From Roseomonas acroporae (lineage in GTDB: Bacteria > Pseudomonadota > Alphaproteobacteria > Acetobacterales > Acetobacteraceae): a DNA stretch of 63,778 nucleotides. The translations under genes were made by a program, and so were the position numbers. The stretch's first letter is position 1, and every line of letters starts with the position of its first letter. The stretch lies in the NCBI RefSeq assembly GCF_023223525.1, contig NZ_JALPRX010000103.1, positions 1-63,778 on the forward strand. Direction: 5' to 3'. The notes under the pieces were generated by a model. It saw only the letters and a program-made list of their open reading frames with translations. It made no database searches and had not been told where the DNA came from. This document shows, in pieces, positions 1-10,637 of this stretch.

Positions 1-43
1 CGGCCGGTTCGGTCGGCAGGTCGGATCCGATGACGTAGGGCAT
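1..43 (-). CDS. 5' end of an unidentified CDS, cut by the window edge
   Basis: An ATG on the minus strand follows a GGAG ribosome-binding site at a suitable distance. It opens a frame reading MPYVIGSDLPTEPA and runs off the left edge. It begins 11 nt after the stop of the TctC-type gene, so it looks like the next gene of the same operon. Fourteen residues are too few to assign a family. Its position suggests a role in the same TPP-enzyme/aconitase/TctC unit. Confidence 0.55.
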   Translation of the reverse strand, partial: MPYVIGSDLPTEPA

Positions 44-53
44 GCTCTCGCTC

Positions 54-1025
54 CTATTGCGCGGTGATGTGACGTTCGCGGACGACCCGCGTCCAGATCG
101 CGGCCTGCTCCTGCAGGAAGCGGCCGAAGGCTTCCGGGGAGGAGGCCACGACGGTGCAACCCTGGCTTTCCAGCGGCTGGCGCACCGCCGGTGCCGCGAG
201 CGCCGAGGCCAGCGCCGCGTTGAAGCGGGCGACCACGGCGTCCGGCACGCCCGACGGCGCGCAGAACCCCCAGAATGCCTCGGAGGCGACACCGGGGATG
301 CCGGCCTCCGCGATGGTCGGGATGTCGGGCCGCATGGGCGAGCGCGTAGCGCCCGACTGCGCCAGCGGGCGCAGCGACGTGCCGACCTGCCCGCCCAGCC
401 CCACCACGCTCGCCACGGCGAGGTCGATCTCCCCGGCCATCGCCGCCGTGCTCATCGGCCCGCCGCCGCGATAGGGGATGTGGATCATCTGCGTGCCCGT
501 CACCTGCTGCAGCCGCTCCATGGTCAGGTGCGCCAGGCTGCCGACACCCACGGTGCCGAAGCTGATCCGGTCCGCCCCCGCCTTCGCCGCCGTCACCACC
601 TCGGCCAGGGTGCGGTACGGCTTGGCGACGGGCGTGGTGACCAGCATCGGGGCGGTCGCCACCAGCATCACCGCCCGGAGATCCTTCTCCGGGTCGAAGC
701 CGAGGGTCGGGTTGAGCGCGGGGTTCACGACGTGGCTGTCGAAGACCAGCACGAAGCTCTGCCCGTCCGCCGGGCCGCGCGCCACGACGGCGGTGCCGAG
801 CGCGCCGCTGGCACCGGGACGGTTCTCGATCACGATCGGCACGCCCAGCGAGGCCTGCAGCGGCGCCTGCACCAGCCGGCAGATCAGGTCGGCGCTGCCG
901 CCCGGCGGAAAGGGCGCGACGAGGCGGATCGGGCCGTTCGGCCAGGAAGGCTGCGCGCGCGCGATCGCCGGGGCGGCCAGCGCGGCGGCGCCGAGCACGA
1001 GGCCGCGGCGAGGGATTCCACTCAT
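54..1025 (-). CDS. Bug/TctC-family tripartite tricarboxylate transporter substrate-binding protein
   Basis: Periplasmic binding protein of 323 residues, a normal length for the Bug/TctC family, which binds carboxylates for TctAB-type or orphan uptake systems. Residues 1-24 form a signal peptide (an arginine pair, an alanine-rich core, then ARAQ). The mature start WPNGPIRLVAPFPPGGSAD is the family's ligand-loop signature, and GTVGVGSLAHL plus HIPYRGGGP are its later conserved blocks. No tctA or tctB is visible nearby, which is common for this expanded family. It lies downstream of the aconitase and TPP-enzyme genes on the same strand, so its ligand may be a tricarboxylate they use. That ligand is inferred from context only. 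Confidence 0.93.
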   Translation of the reverse strand: MSGIPRRGLVLGAAALAAPAIARAQPSWPNGPIRLVAPFPPGGSADLICRLVQAPLQASLGVPIVIENRPGASGALGTAVVARGPADGQSFVLVFDSHVVNPALNPTLGFDPEKDLRAVMLVATAPMLVTTPVAKPYRTLAEVVTAAKAGADRISFGTVGVGSLAHLTMERLQQVTGTQMIHIPYRGGGPMSTAAMAGEIDLAVASVVGLGGQVGTSLRPLAQSGATRSPMRPDIPTIAEAGIPGVASEAFWGFCAPSGVPDAVVARFNAALASALAAPAVRQPLESQGCTVVASSPEAFGRFLQEQAAIWTRVVRERHITAQ

Positions 1026-1051
1026 GTCGTTGCCCCCTTCATCGGCGCCGC

Positions 1052-3451
1052 CTACCCGGCGGCCCGCAGATGCCGCACCGGCCGGCCCGCCGAGACGGCC
1101 TGCGCGGCGCGCAGGATGGCCTGGGCATCGATCCCGTGCAGGCGGTGCAGGTCGGCGATGCTGCCGGTCTGGCCGAAATGCTCCACCCCCAGCGACCGGG
1201 TGCGGTGCCCCGCCACCGCGCCCAGCCAGCCCAGCGTCGCGGGGTGCCCGTCCAGCACGGTGCACAGGCCGCAATGGGGCGGCAGCTCCGCCATCAGCCG
1301 CTCGACATGACTGACGGCGTGCGCCGTGCCGGCCTCCCGCGCGCGCTGCGCCGCGGTCCAGCCGGCGTAGAGCCGGTCGGCGGAGGTGACGGCCAGCAGG
1401 CCGATGTCGCGCCGGTCCTCGCCCAGCAGCCCCGCCGCCTCGATCGCCTCGGGCGCCACCGCACCGGCATAGGCGATGACGGCCTGCGCGTTCGGGCCGG
1501 GCCGGCGCAGCCAGTAGGCGCCGCGGACCACGTCGGCGGCCAGCGCGGCGTCCATGTCGCGGCGCGGCTGCTCCAGCGCGCGGGTGCTGAGCCGCAGGTA
1601 GAGCGAGCCGCCGCGCCCGTCCGGCAGCCAGGTGGCGGGGTCGGGGGTGGCGTCCCCTTCCCGCTGCATGTGCGCGAAGCCCCAGCGCATGATCACGGCG
1701 AGCTCGTCGAGGAAGGCCGGCTCGAAGCTCGCCAGCCCGTCCTGGGCCATGCCGATCAGCGGCGTGGCGATGGACTGGTGCGCGCCGCCCTCGGGGGCGA
1801 GGGTGACGCCGGAGGGCGTCGCCACCAGCATGAAGCGCGCATCCTGGTAGCAGGCGTAGTTCAGCGCATCGAGGCCGCGCTCGATGAAGGGGTCGTAGAG
1901 CGTGCCGACCGGCAGCAGGCGCTCGCCGAAGAGGCTGTGCGACAGGCCGAGCGCGGAGAGCATGGTGAAGAGGTTCATCTCCGCGATGCCCAGCTCCAGG
2001 TGCTGGCCGGCGGGCGAGAAGCTCCAGTTGAAGGTCGAGGGGATGCGCTCGGCCCGGAAGGTGTCGGCCAGCTCCTCGCGCGCGAACAGGCCGCGGCGGT
2101 TCACCCAGGCGCCGAGATTGGTGGAGACGGTGACGTCGGGGCTCGTGGTGACGATGCGCGCGGCGAACTCGTCGTCGCGCCGGGAGATCCCGTGCATGAT
2201 CAGCCCGAACCCGGCCTGGGTCGAGACCGCGCCGGCGCGCGGCGGCAGGTCCAGCGCCGGCGGCACCGTCACGGCCGGCGACCGGTAGCGCCGCGTCCCC
2301 CGCTGGACGAACGGCACGGCGTCGAGGAAGGCGCGCAGCGATTCCGCCGGCAGGTCCGGCCCCTCGAAGGGTTCCCATTCGTGCCCTTCGCGCACGCCCA
2401 TGGCCTGCCGCAGGGTCGCCACCTGGGCCGGGTTCATCAGGCCGGCGTGGTTGTCCTTGTGCCCGGCCAGCGGCAGGCCGGAGCCCTTGATGGTGTAGGC
2501 GATGAAGCAGACCGGGCGGTCGTGCGTCCGCGCCGTCGCGAAGGCCGCCAGCAGCGAGGGCAGGTCGTGGCCGCCGAGATTGCCCATCAGCGCCGCCAGC
2601 TCCGCGTCCGAGCGGCGCTCGATAAGGGCGGAGACGGGCCCCTGGTCGCCCAGCTCCTCGGTCAGTCGCCGCCGCCAGGCGGCGCCGCCCTGGAAGGCGA
2701 GGGCGGAGTAGAGCTGGTTCGGGCAGGCCTCGATCCATTCGCGCAGCCGCTCGCCGCCCGGCTCGGCGAAGGCCGCCTGCTGCAGGACGCCGTGGCGCAG
2801 CACGACGACGTCCCAGCCGAAGTTGCGGAACATCGCCTCGAACTTCGCCCAGAGCCCTTCCCGCACCACGGCGTCCAGGCTCTGGCGGTTGTAGTCCACC
2901 ACCCACCAGCAATTCCGCAGCCCGTGCTTCCAGCCTTCCAGCAGGGCCTCGAAGATGTTGCCCTCGTCCATCTCGGCGTCGCCGACCAGGGCGATCATCT
3001 TCCCCTCGGGCCGCTCCCCGCCCAGGCCGCGGGCGCGCAGGAAATCCTGCACCAGCGCCGAGAACAGCGTCTGCGCGACGCCGAGCCCGACCGAGCCGGT
3101 GGAGAAGTCCACGTCGTCCGCGTCCTTGGTGCGGGACGGGTAGGACTGCGCGCCGCCGAGGCCGCGGAAATTCTCCAGCTTCTCCCGCGTCTGCCGGCCC
3201 AGCAGGTATTGCAGCGCGTGGAAGACCGGGCTGGCGTGCGGCTTCACCGCGACGCGGTCCTCCGGCCGCAGCGCCTCGAGGTAGAGCGCCGTCAGGATCG
3301 TCGCCATGGAGGCGGAGGAGGACTGGTGGCCGCCCACCTTCAGGTCGTCGGCGGCCGGCCGCAGGTGGTTGGCGTTGTGGATCATCCAGGTGGAGAGCCA
3401 GAGCGCCTTGCGCTCCAGGGCCCGGAGAATCGCCAGCCTGTCCGGTTGCAT
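1052..3451 (-). CDS. Pyruvate dehydrogenase E1-like / transketolase-family thiamine diphosphate enzyme
   Basis: A single-chain TPP enzyme resembling homodimeric pyruvate dehydrogenase E1 (AceE type) more than transketolase proper. The TPP/Mg site is the GDAEMDEGN block with the partner Asn about 25 residues on (VVDYNRQ). Other family blocks are GLGGAQSYPSR, FSTGSVGLG and YTIKGSGLPLAGHKDNH. At about 800 residues it is shorter than E. coli AceE (887), and no E2 or E3 gene is beside it, so its 2-oxo-acid substrate is uncertain. The ATG at 3451 has an AGGA site 9 nt upstream. An earlier ATG at 3499 would add 16 residues and overlap the aconitase stop. Co-oriented with the aconitase and TctC genes. 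Confidence 0.88.
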   Translation of the reverse strand: MQPDRLAILRALERKALWLSTWMIHNANHLRPAADDLKVGGHQSSSASMATILTALYLEALRPEDRVAVKPHASPVFHALQYLLGRQTREKLENFRGLGGAQSYPSRTKDADDVDFSTGSVGLGVAQTLFSALVQDFLRARGLGGERPEGKMIALVGDAEMDEGNIFEALLEGWKHGLRNCWWVVDYNRQSLDAVVREGLWAKFEAMFRNFGWDVVVLRHGVLQQAAFAEPGGERLREWIEACPNQLYSALAFQGGAAWRRRLTEELGDQGPVSALIERRSDAELAALMGNLGGHDLPSLLAAFATARTHDRPVCFIAYTIKGSGLPLAGHKDNHAGLMNPAQVATLRQAMGVREGHEWEPFEGPDLPAESLRAFLDAVPFVQRGTRRYRSPAVTVPPALDLPPRAGAVSTQAGFGLIMHGISRRDDEFAARIVTTSPDVTVSTNLGAWVNRRGLFAREELADTFRAERIPSTFNWSFSPAGQHLELGIAEMNLFTMLSALGLSHSLFGERLLPVGTLYDPFIERGLDALNYACYQDARFMLVATPSGVTLAPEGGAHQSIATPLIGMAQDGLASFEPAFLDELAVIMRWGFAHMQREGDATPDPATWLPDGRGGSLYLRLSTRALEQPRRDMDAALAADVVRGAYWLRRPGPNAQAVIAYAGAVAPEAIEAAGLLGEDRRDIGLLAVTSADRLYAGWTAAQRAREAGTAHAVSHVERLMAELPPHCGLCTVLDGHPATLGWLGAVAGHRTRSLGVEHFGQTGSIADLHRLHGIDAQAILRAAQAVSAGRPVRHLRAAG

Positions 3452-3491
3452 CGGGATGTTTCCTGCCGTGGGCCCCGCGAGGGGCGGTGCG

Positions 3492-6146
<2,655 letters not shown>

Positions 6147-6186
6147 CGCCGCGACTCCCCCGAACCGAAGTCAACAATTGATCTTT

Positions 6187-6198
6187 ATTGTCTACAAT
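6187..6198. promoter_or_regulatory. Probable operator of the divergent FadR-family GntR regulator
   Basis: The sequence ATTGTCTACAAT is a perfect ATTGT-NN-ACAAT palindrome. It lies in the 86-bp gap between the divergent aconitase and GntR start codons. FadR/FCD regulators typically bind short palindromes with a GT-N-AC core. The site would control both directions. Confidence 0.7.
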
Positions 6199-6232
6199 GA
6201 TAGGCCAATGTCAACACGCGTCGAGGGCAGCT

Positions 6233-6919
6233 ATGGACGAGGCTTCGGCACGCGGCGGCGAGCGGGCGGCCGTGGACGACATCGTGGAGCAATTGGAGAA
6301 CGAGATTCTCTCGGGCGCTCTCGGCCCGGGCGAGCGGCTGTCCGAGCAGACCCTGTCGGCACGCTTCGGCGTCAGCCGCGGCCCGCTGCGCGAGGCGGTG
6401 CGGACGCTGGAGGGGCGCCGCCTGCTGGAGCGCACGCCCTTCGCCGGCGTCCGGGTCGTCAACCCGTCCCTCGCGGACCTGGAGCATCTGCTGACGGTGC
6501 GCGAGGCGCTGGAGGGCACGGCGTGCCGCCTGGCCGCCGAGAACATGTCGCTGATCGAGACCCGCCGCCTGCGCGCCTGCCTCGGCGACTACGAGCGGCG
6601 GATCGAGACGGAGGGGCTGGGCAGCGTCTTCCGCCGCGGGTCGCGCGACAACGACTTCCACGTCCAGATCGTGCAGGGAAGTCACAATCCCTGGCTGCAC
6701 GCGCTGCTCTGCCGCGACCTCTACTCCATCCTGCGCGTCGTCCGGCTGCGCTCCGTGGGCCTCGGCAGCCGGGCGCAGCGGGCGGCCGAGGAGCATCTCG
6801 CCATCCTGCAGGCCATCGAGCGGCGCGACCCGGACGCGGCCGAGCAGCTGATGCGGCGGCACATACGCGTCGGACGGGAGAATCTGCTGCGGCTCCAGGC
6901 CGCTGAAGCCGCGACGTGA
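6233..6919 (+). CDS. GntR family transcriptional regulator, FadR/FCD subfamily
   Basis: DNA-binding repressor or activator of about 228 residues. An N-terminal winged helix carries ERLSEQTLSARFGVSRGPLREA, and the C-terminal FCD ligand domain has the helical pattern DFHVQIVQGSHNPWL and EHLAILQAIERRD. FCD domains usually bind small carboxylates through a metal. The ATG at 6233 follows a GAGG site. A TTG at 6188 and an ATG at 6197 would add up to 15 residues but run through the operator palindrome, so 6233 is preferred. It is divergent from the aconitase operon and most likely controls it. Confidence 0.9.
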   Translation: MDEASARGGERAAVDDIVEQLENEILSGALGPGERLSEQTLSARFGVSRGPLREAVRTLEGRRLLERTPFAGVRVVNPSLADLEHLLTVREALEGTACRLAAENMSLIETRRLRACLGDYERRIETEGLGSVFRRGSRDNDFHVQIVQGSHNPWLHALLCRDLYSILRVVRLRSVGLGSRAQRAAEEHLAILQAIERRDPDAAEQLMRRHIRVGRENLLRLQAAEAAT

Positions 6920-7176
6920 CCGGCGCGATGCCGGCGGCGCGGGCCGTGGCGGCCGCCGGCGGATCCGGCAGGCCGCCGGGCACGAACGCGCCATCCGGCG
7001 GCAATGCAGCCCGCCGGCTTGCAACGGAGTCCATTCCGGCCGGATCGCCGGTCGGGAGCACGGCAATGCGGACGGGCCGGCCGGCGGGCAGGCCCGTCAT
7101 CGGGCCGGCCAGGCCACAGGCGGAAGCCCCGGGTCTGCCGCCCGCCGGCTCCCGCCCCGAGAACGGAGAGTGTCTC

Positions 7177-7590
7177 ATGACGGACGCAGCCCCGAAGGGC
7201 GTGGTGCTCCACCCCGGCGAGATGAAGGCCTACGAGCGCGGCGGCGGCGCCAGGACCATCCCGCTCGTCGGCCCGAGGATCGGCGCGAGGGGTTTCCTCA
7301 ACGGCATGACGATCTTCGGGCCGGGCGCCGCGATCCCGCTGCATACCCACAATTGCGAGGAGAGCGTTCTCCTCCTCGAGGGCAACGCGATCGCGGAGAT
7401 CGACGGCGAGCGCCACGAGATCACGGCCGGCGACATCTCCTGGATTCCCGAGGGCGTGCCGCACCGCTTCGTCAACGCCTCGCGGACGGAAGGGATGAAG
7501 ATCCTCTGGACCTATGCCCGCGTGGACGCCACCCGCACCCTCGTCGAGACGGGCGAGACGCGGCCAGTCCTGGCCGAGCACGGGGATTAG
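7177..7590 (+). CDS. Cupin-domain protein
   Basis: Small single-domain cupin of 137 residues. Cupin motif 1 is visible as IPLHTHNCEESVLLLEG and motif 2 as GDISWIPEGVPHRFVN, giving the His-X-His, Glu and His metal ligands (HTH, E and the later H). The ATG follows a GGAGAG site. The substrate is not recognisable; such proteins serve as isomerases, dioxygenases or sugar/amine-binding modules. It is co-directional with the GntR gene 257 bp upstream and may be part of the same unit. Its TAG stop coincides with the first bases of a palindromic repeat that starts at 7592. Confidence 0.85.
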   Translation: MTDAAPKGVVLHPGEMKAYERGGGARTIPLVGPRIGARGFLNGMTIFGPGAAIPLHTHNCEESVLLLEGNAIAEIDGERHEITAGDISWIPEGVPHRFVNASRTEGMKILWTYARVDATRTLVETGETRPVLAEHGD

Positions 7591-7591
7591 G

Positions 7592-7755
7592 GCATTTTCG
7601 AGCTGAGCGTACTCGCTCAGCGGCTCGGGAAATGCGCCATATCGAAGGCCAGAGCGGATCGCCGGCGGGCGGACACGCCCGGCGGCGTGAATCCGCGCCG
7701 GGAACAACGAGCGACGGCGAACCGCAGGCCCAACCGGGCAGCGGTTCGCTGTGGA
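7592..7755 (+). repeat. Interspersed palindromic repeat copy A (modules M1 and M3)
   Basis: Bases 7592-7635 are module M1, a 44-bp nested palindrome with edges GCATTTTC and GGAAATGC and an inner GCTGAGCG/CGCTCAGC stem. Bases 7651-7755 are module M3, two successive hairpins (a CGCCGGCGGGCG stem, then one with GCGAACCGC and GCGGTTCGC arms). M1 recurs at 16.1, 21.9, 31.5, 46.4 and 59.0 kb; M3 recurs at 8.7 and 31.6 kb. The cupin stop codon abuts the left end. Confidence 0.85.
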
Positions 7756-7837
7756 GCCGTTCCCGATCCGGGCATACCCGCCCGGCGATGCGGGAATGCG
7801 CGACCGTTCGGATCGGGGAGACCGGTCCTGACAGGGA

Positions 7838-7874
7838 AAGGGGCGCGACGCGGTACTCCCGCGTCGCGCCCCTT
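7838..7874 (-). terminator. Strong GC hairpin downstream of the GGGDN-repeat gene
   Basis: A 15-bp perfect stem (AAGGGGCGCGACGCG and its complement) encloses a 7-nt loop. It lies about 140 bp past the 3' end of the minus-strand gene at 8017-8352. There is no long T-run, so its terminator function is an inference from stem strength and position. Confidence 0.5.
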
Positions 7875-8016
7875 CATCGAATGCGGATGCTCCCCGCGTG
7901 CGGACCGGCCGGATTGCCGGATGGCGCCGCCGACCCGGCGGGGCGCCCTGCCTGCCGATCCGCCTCCGGTCCCCGGCCGGGCCCGCGCCTGGGCGAGAAC
8001 CGGCTTGCCGGAAGAC

Positions 8017-8352
8017 TCAGTTCCGGGAACCGCGGGTGCCGGCGCTGGCCAGCGCGGCGTTGCTCGGCGCCGGAGCATAGACGATCTGCATGTTGTCGCC
8101 GCCGCCGATCATCGTCGCCACGCCGAGCGGCCGCTCGGTCCGGCGGCCTTCGACGGCCGCGCTGTACTGGGTGTTGTCGCCGCCGCCCTGGATGCTGGCA
8201 TAGGCACCGCCCACCACGTTGCGGCTGGGCTGCGGGTAGACGATCTGAAGGTTGTCGCCGCCGCCGGTCATGATCGGGCCGGCATCCTGCGCCATGGCGG
8301 CGCCAACGGTGCCGAGGGCCAGGGCGGAAGCGAGGGTAAGCATACGGAACAT
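8017..8352 (-). CDS. Small secreted protein with three GGGDN repeats
   Basis: A 111-residue protein with a clear signal peptide (residues 1-21, cleavage after AMA). The mature part carries GGGDN at residues 30-34, 56-60 and 83-87, spaced 26-27 residues. The first and third copies continue as LQIVYPQPS and MQIVYAPAPS, and the middle one as TQYSAA. The regular Gly/Asn/Gln-rich periodicity recalls curli-like or beta-repeat surface proteins, but I recognise no family. The start has an AAGG site; an internal ATG at 8343 is an alternative. Copies of repeat module M3 flank the gene on both sides in the same orientation. Confidence 0.7.
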   Translation of the reverse strand: MFRMLTLASALALGTVGAAMAQDAGPIMTGGGDNLQIVYPQPSRNVVGGAYASIQGGGDNTQYSAAVEGRRTERPLGVATMIGGGDNMQIVYAPAPSNAALASAGTRGSRN

Positions 8353-8726
8353 AACTGAACGCCTTCATATTACTGGCGCTGTCCAGAGGGGGAAGCCTGT
8401 CTTCCTCGGTGGGCTGCGTCTTGTTGCTGACCGGAAGATGGGTCAGTGGGCGTTCCATGACTAATAACCAATGAGGATTGTCCCCATTCGTCTCGTGGAT
8501 GGGTAGGGGGTTGCGCCGCATTCTCCCGGATGGCATCGGCCTTCGTCGCCCGGCACTGCCGGCCGGGCCACCGGCTGCCGTCGGGCAACCCGTTGCCTGC
8601 GGCCGATCCGGGGGGCGACCGGCCCACGGCAAGCGGCCCGCCGACGATCCGCTCCGGGGCGATGTCGTGCTCTCCCGTCGGATGACGTGCGACCCCCAGC
8701 CTGCCCCGGACTTCTGCTGCCCGGCC

Positions 8727-8830
8727 AGGGCGGATCGCCGGAGGGCGGCTATGCCCGACGGCGTGAATCCGCGCCGGGAACAACGAGCTACGGCGAACCG
8801 CAGGCCCAGCCGGACTGCGGTTCGCCGTAG
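8727..8830 (+). repeat. Interspersed repeat copy B (module M3 alone)
   Basis: About 104 bp closely matching the M3 part of copies A and E: the CGGATCGCC start, the GTGAATCCGCGCCGGG core, then a hairpin with GAACCGCAG and CTGCGGTTC arms ending in CGCCGTAG. No M1 or M2 module accompanies it, so M3 can occur independently. Confidence 0.85.
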
Positions 8831-9251
8831 TCTCGGCATCGGCACGCCAAGGAATGAGGCGCCCTGCGGATCCGCCTCCAGGCAGGTCGGTACGTCGTCG
8901 CCGGTGGCCACCGGGCGGCGGAGGCGTGCCGTCGTGGCCCTGCGGGCGATCCGCCCCCCTGTTCCCCGCCCCTTGATCGCCCTGGGGCGCCCCCTGGGGC
9001 CGCCCACTGGGACCGCCCCCCTGGCGCCGACGACGGGCCTCGTTCCGATGGCCACCGCTACGCACCGGTCCCGTGTGGCCAGGCTTCGGCATCGCTGCCG
9101 CCAGCGTGAACCCCGGACGCCACCCCGAGCCGTCGCGGCCGTGATCCGCGTCGGGCAGCCGGCGCGCGGCCTGCCGGCAGGGCGGCCATGCCGCGAGGAC
9201 GACGTCCCATCCGCTGCCGGTCGACCGCGCCGCAGGGCGGTCCGGCGCGAC

Positions 9252-9293
9252 GTGGAATTTAATCGTGAAAAATAGTGTTGATTAAATTTCCAC
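9252..9293. promoter_or_regulatory. AT-rich inverted repeat upstream of the sulfonate-type ABC operon
   Basis: GTGGAATTTAATC at 9252-9264 pairs with GATTAAATTTCCAC at 9280-9293, with one extra T. A second, alternative pairing joins AATCGTG (9261-9267) and CACGATT (9291-9297). The patch is sharply AT-rich in GC-rich surroundings and lies about 200 bp before the first gene of the operon. It is a likely promoter/operator; the regulator is not visible. Confidence 0.5.
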
Positions 9294-9497
9294 GATTAAT
9301 AACGATGATTCGGCCCGTTGCCATCCAGGACACGGCGCGCGGAAGGTGAAACCCGATGTCCCACCATCTCACCCGGGGAATCCCGGCCGGCCCCCGGCCC
9401 GGCATGCCGGCGCAGGCGATGCGCTGTCGCCGCCCCGCCGCCGGCCGGCCGCGCCCACCCCATCCCTGACCAGACCACGCCATCCCCGGAGACGGGC

Positions 9498-9764
9498 ATG
9501 ATCGCCTCCCATCCCATCGACGTCGCGGGCCATTTCGTCGGCGTCGCCATCTCGGAAGCCGGCCTCTGGCGCTTCCGGGCCATCGATCCCGCCGTGAGCG
9601 CCCTGGAGGGCAGCCGCTTTCCCTCCTTCGCCGACACCGTCCGCGCGGCGCATCAGGCCCGCATCGAGCCCGGCCTGCCGAAGGCGTCGCCTCCGGACGC
9701 CCCGGCCGCGCACCGGCGGCAGCAGGACGCGCCGCGGCACGCCCGTCCGCGGACGGGCCGATGA
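9498..9764 (+). CDS. Small protein of unknown function leading the ABC operon
   Basis: An 88-residue frame starting at an ATG with a GGAG site 7 nt upstream. Its stop overlaps the next start (ATGA at 9761), so the two genes are translationally coupled. The N-terminal half is ordered and hydrophobic (GHFVGVAISEAGLWRFRAID). The C-terminal third is Pro/Ala/Arg-rich and probably disordered. No signal peptide or known domain is visible. The coupling suggests a partner or regulator of the transporter, but this is inference. Confidence 0.6.
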   Translation: MIASHPIDVAGHFVGVAISEAGLWRFRAIDPAVSALEGSRFPSFADTVRAAHQARIEPGLPKASPPDAPAAHRRQQDAPRHARPRTGR

Positions 9765-10549
9765 GCGCGCCCGGCGACGTGGCCGCGCGGGGCCGCGTCG
9801 AGCTGCGCGGCGTCGGCAAGCGCTTCCGCGTGGACGGGCGCGAGCTGACGGTGCTCGACGGCATCGACCTCGTCATCGAGCCCGGCGAGTTCGTCACGAT
9901 CCTGGGCGCCAGCGGCTGCGGCAAGTCCACCCTGCTGCGCCTGCTGGCGGGGCTGGAGCATCCCGACGCCGGCGAGGTGCGCCACGACGGCCGCGCCATC
10001 GCCGGCACCGGGCTGGAGCGCGGCCTGGTGTTCCAGGAGCCGCGGCTCTTCCCCTGGCTCACCGTCGCGGAGAACGTCGCGGCGGCGCTGCTCAACGCGC
10101 CGCTCGACGCGGATGCGAAGCGGCGCGCCGTGGCCGGCCACATCGCCATGGTCGGGCTCGGCGGCTTCGAGCGCGCCTATCCGCATCAGCTCTCGGGCGG
10201 CATGGCCCAGCGCGTGGCGATCGCGCGCGGGCTCGTCAACCGGCCCGGCCTGCTGCTGCTGGACGAGCCCTTCGGCGCGCTCGACGCCTTCACGCGCGAG
10301 CAGCTGCAGGACGAGCTGCGCGCGCTGCAGGCGCGCGAGGGCTTCACCACGGTGCTGGTGACGCACGACGTGGAGGAGGCGCTGTATCTCGGCGACCGGG
10401 TCGTCGTGATGTCGCCGCGCCCGGGCCGCATCCGCGCCGTCATCGCCGTGCCGCTCGGCCAGCCGCGCGACCGCGCCGACGAGCTGCTCGGCCGCCTGCA
10501 CCACGCCGCGCGCGCCGCGCTGCGGGACACGCTGCCCCTGGCCGCCTGA
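9761..10549 (+). CDS. ABC transporter ATP-binding protein, SsuB/TauB type
   Basis: A 262-residue nucleotide-binding subunit. Walker A is GASGCGKST (49-57), the signature LSGGM (144-148), Walker B LLLLDEP (164-170) and the H-loop THD (201-203). The FQEPRLFPW Q-loop is typical of the nitrate/sulfonate/taurine group. It powers import by the two permeases encoded downstream. Its stop codon lies in the first of three 15-bp direct repeats. It is translationally coupled to the small upstream gene. Confidence 0.93.
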   Translation: MSAPGDVAARGRVELRGVGKRFRVDGRELTVLDGIDLVIEPGEFVTILGASGCGKSTLLRLLAGLEHPDAGEVRHDGRAIAGTGLERGLVFQEPRLFPWLTVAENVAAALLNAPLDADAKRRAVAGHIAMVGLGGFERAYPHQLSGGMAQRVAIARGLVNRPGLLLLDEPFGALDAFTREQLQDELRALQAREGFTTVLVTHDVEEALYLGDRVVVMSPRPGRIRAVIAVPLGQPRDRADELLGRLHHAARAALRDTLPLAA

Positions 10550-10580
10550 GCCCTGGCCGCCTGAGCCCTGGCCGCCTGAG
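10536..10580 (+). repeat. Three tandem 15-bp units containing the ATPase stop codon
   Basis: The unit CCCTGGCCGCCTGAG is repeated three times (10536, 10551 and 10566). Each unit includes a TGA in the same frame as the ATPase stop, so the gene end Leu-Ala-Ala-stop is triplicated. Slippage is the simplest origin. Confidence 0.9.
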
Positions 10581-10637
10581 CGCCAACCCGGGCGCCGGCC
10601 CGGGCGGCCGCCACGCCAACACGACGGGAACGCCCCC

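Larger units (their letters stand above)
8353..9497. other. Long intergenic region with repeats and a promoter-like AT patch
   Basis: About 1.1 kb without a credible gene. It contains a second copy of repeat module M3 (8727-8830) and, near the right end, an AT-rich inverted repeat at 9252-9293. Several open frames cross it, but their translations are arginine/proline-rich and run through the repeat, so they are not accepted as genes. Bases 8353-8470 should hold the promoter of the GGGDN gene. Confidence 0.6.

Noticed and set aside
6920-7176. A small gene between the GntR and cupin genes
   Set aside because: The frame is continuous with the cupin but has no ribosome site or ordered sequence; it is treated as a leader.
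9318-9497. Upstream extension of the small gene at 9498
   Set aside because: The added 60 residues are Pro/Arg-rich and the GGAG site points to 9498.
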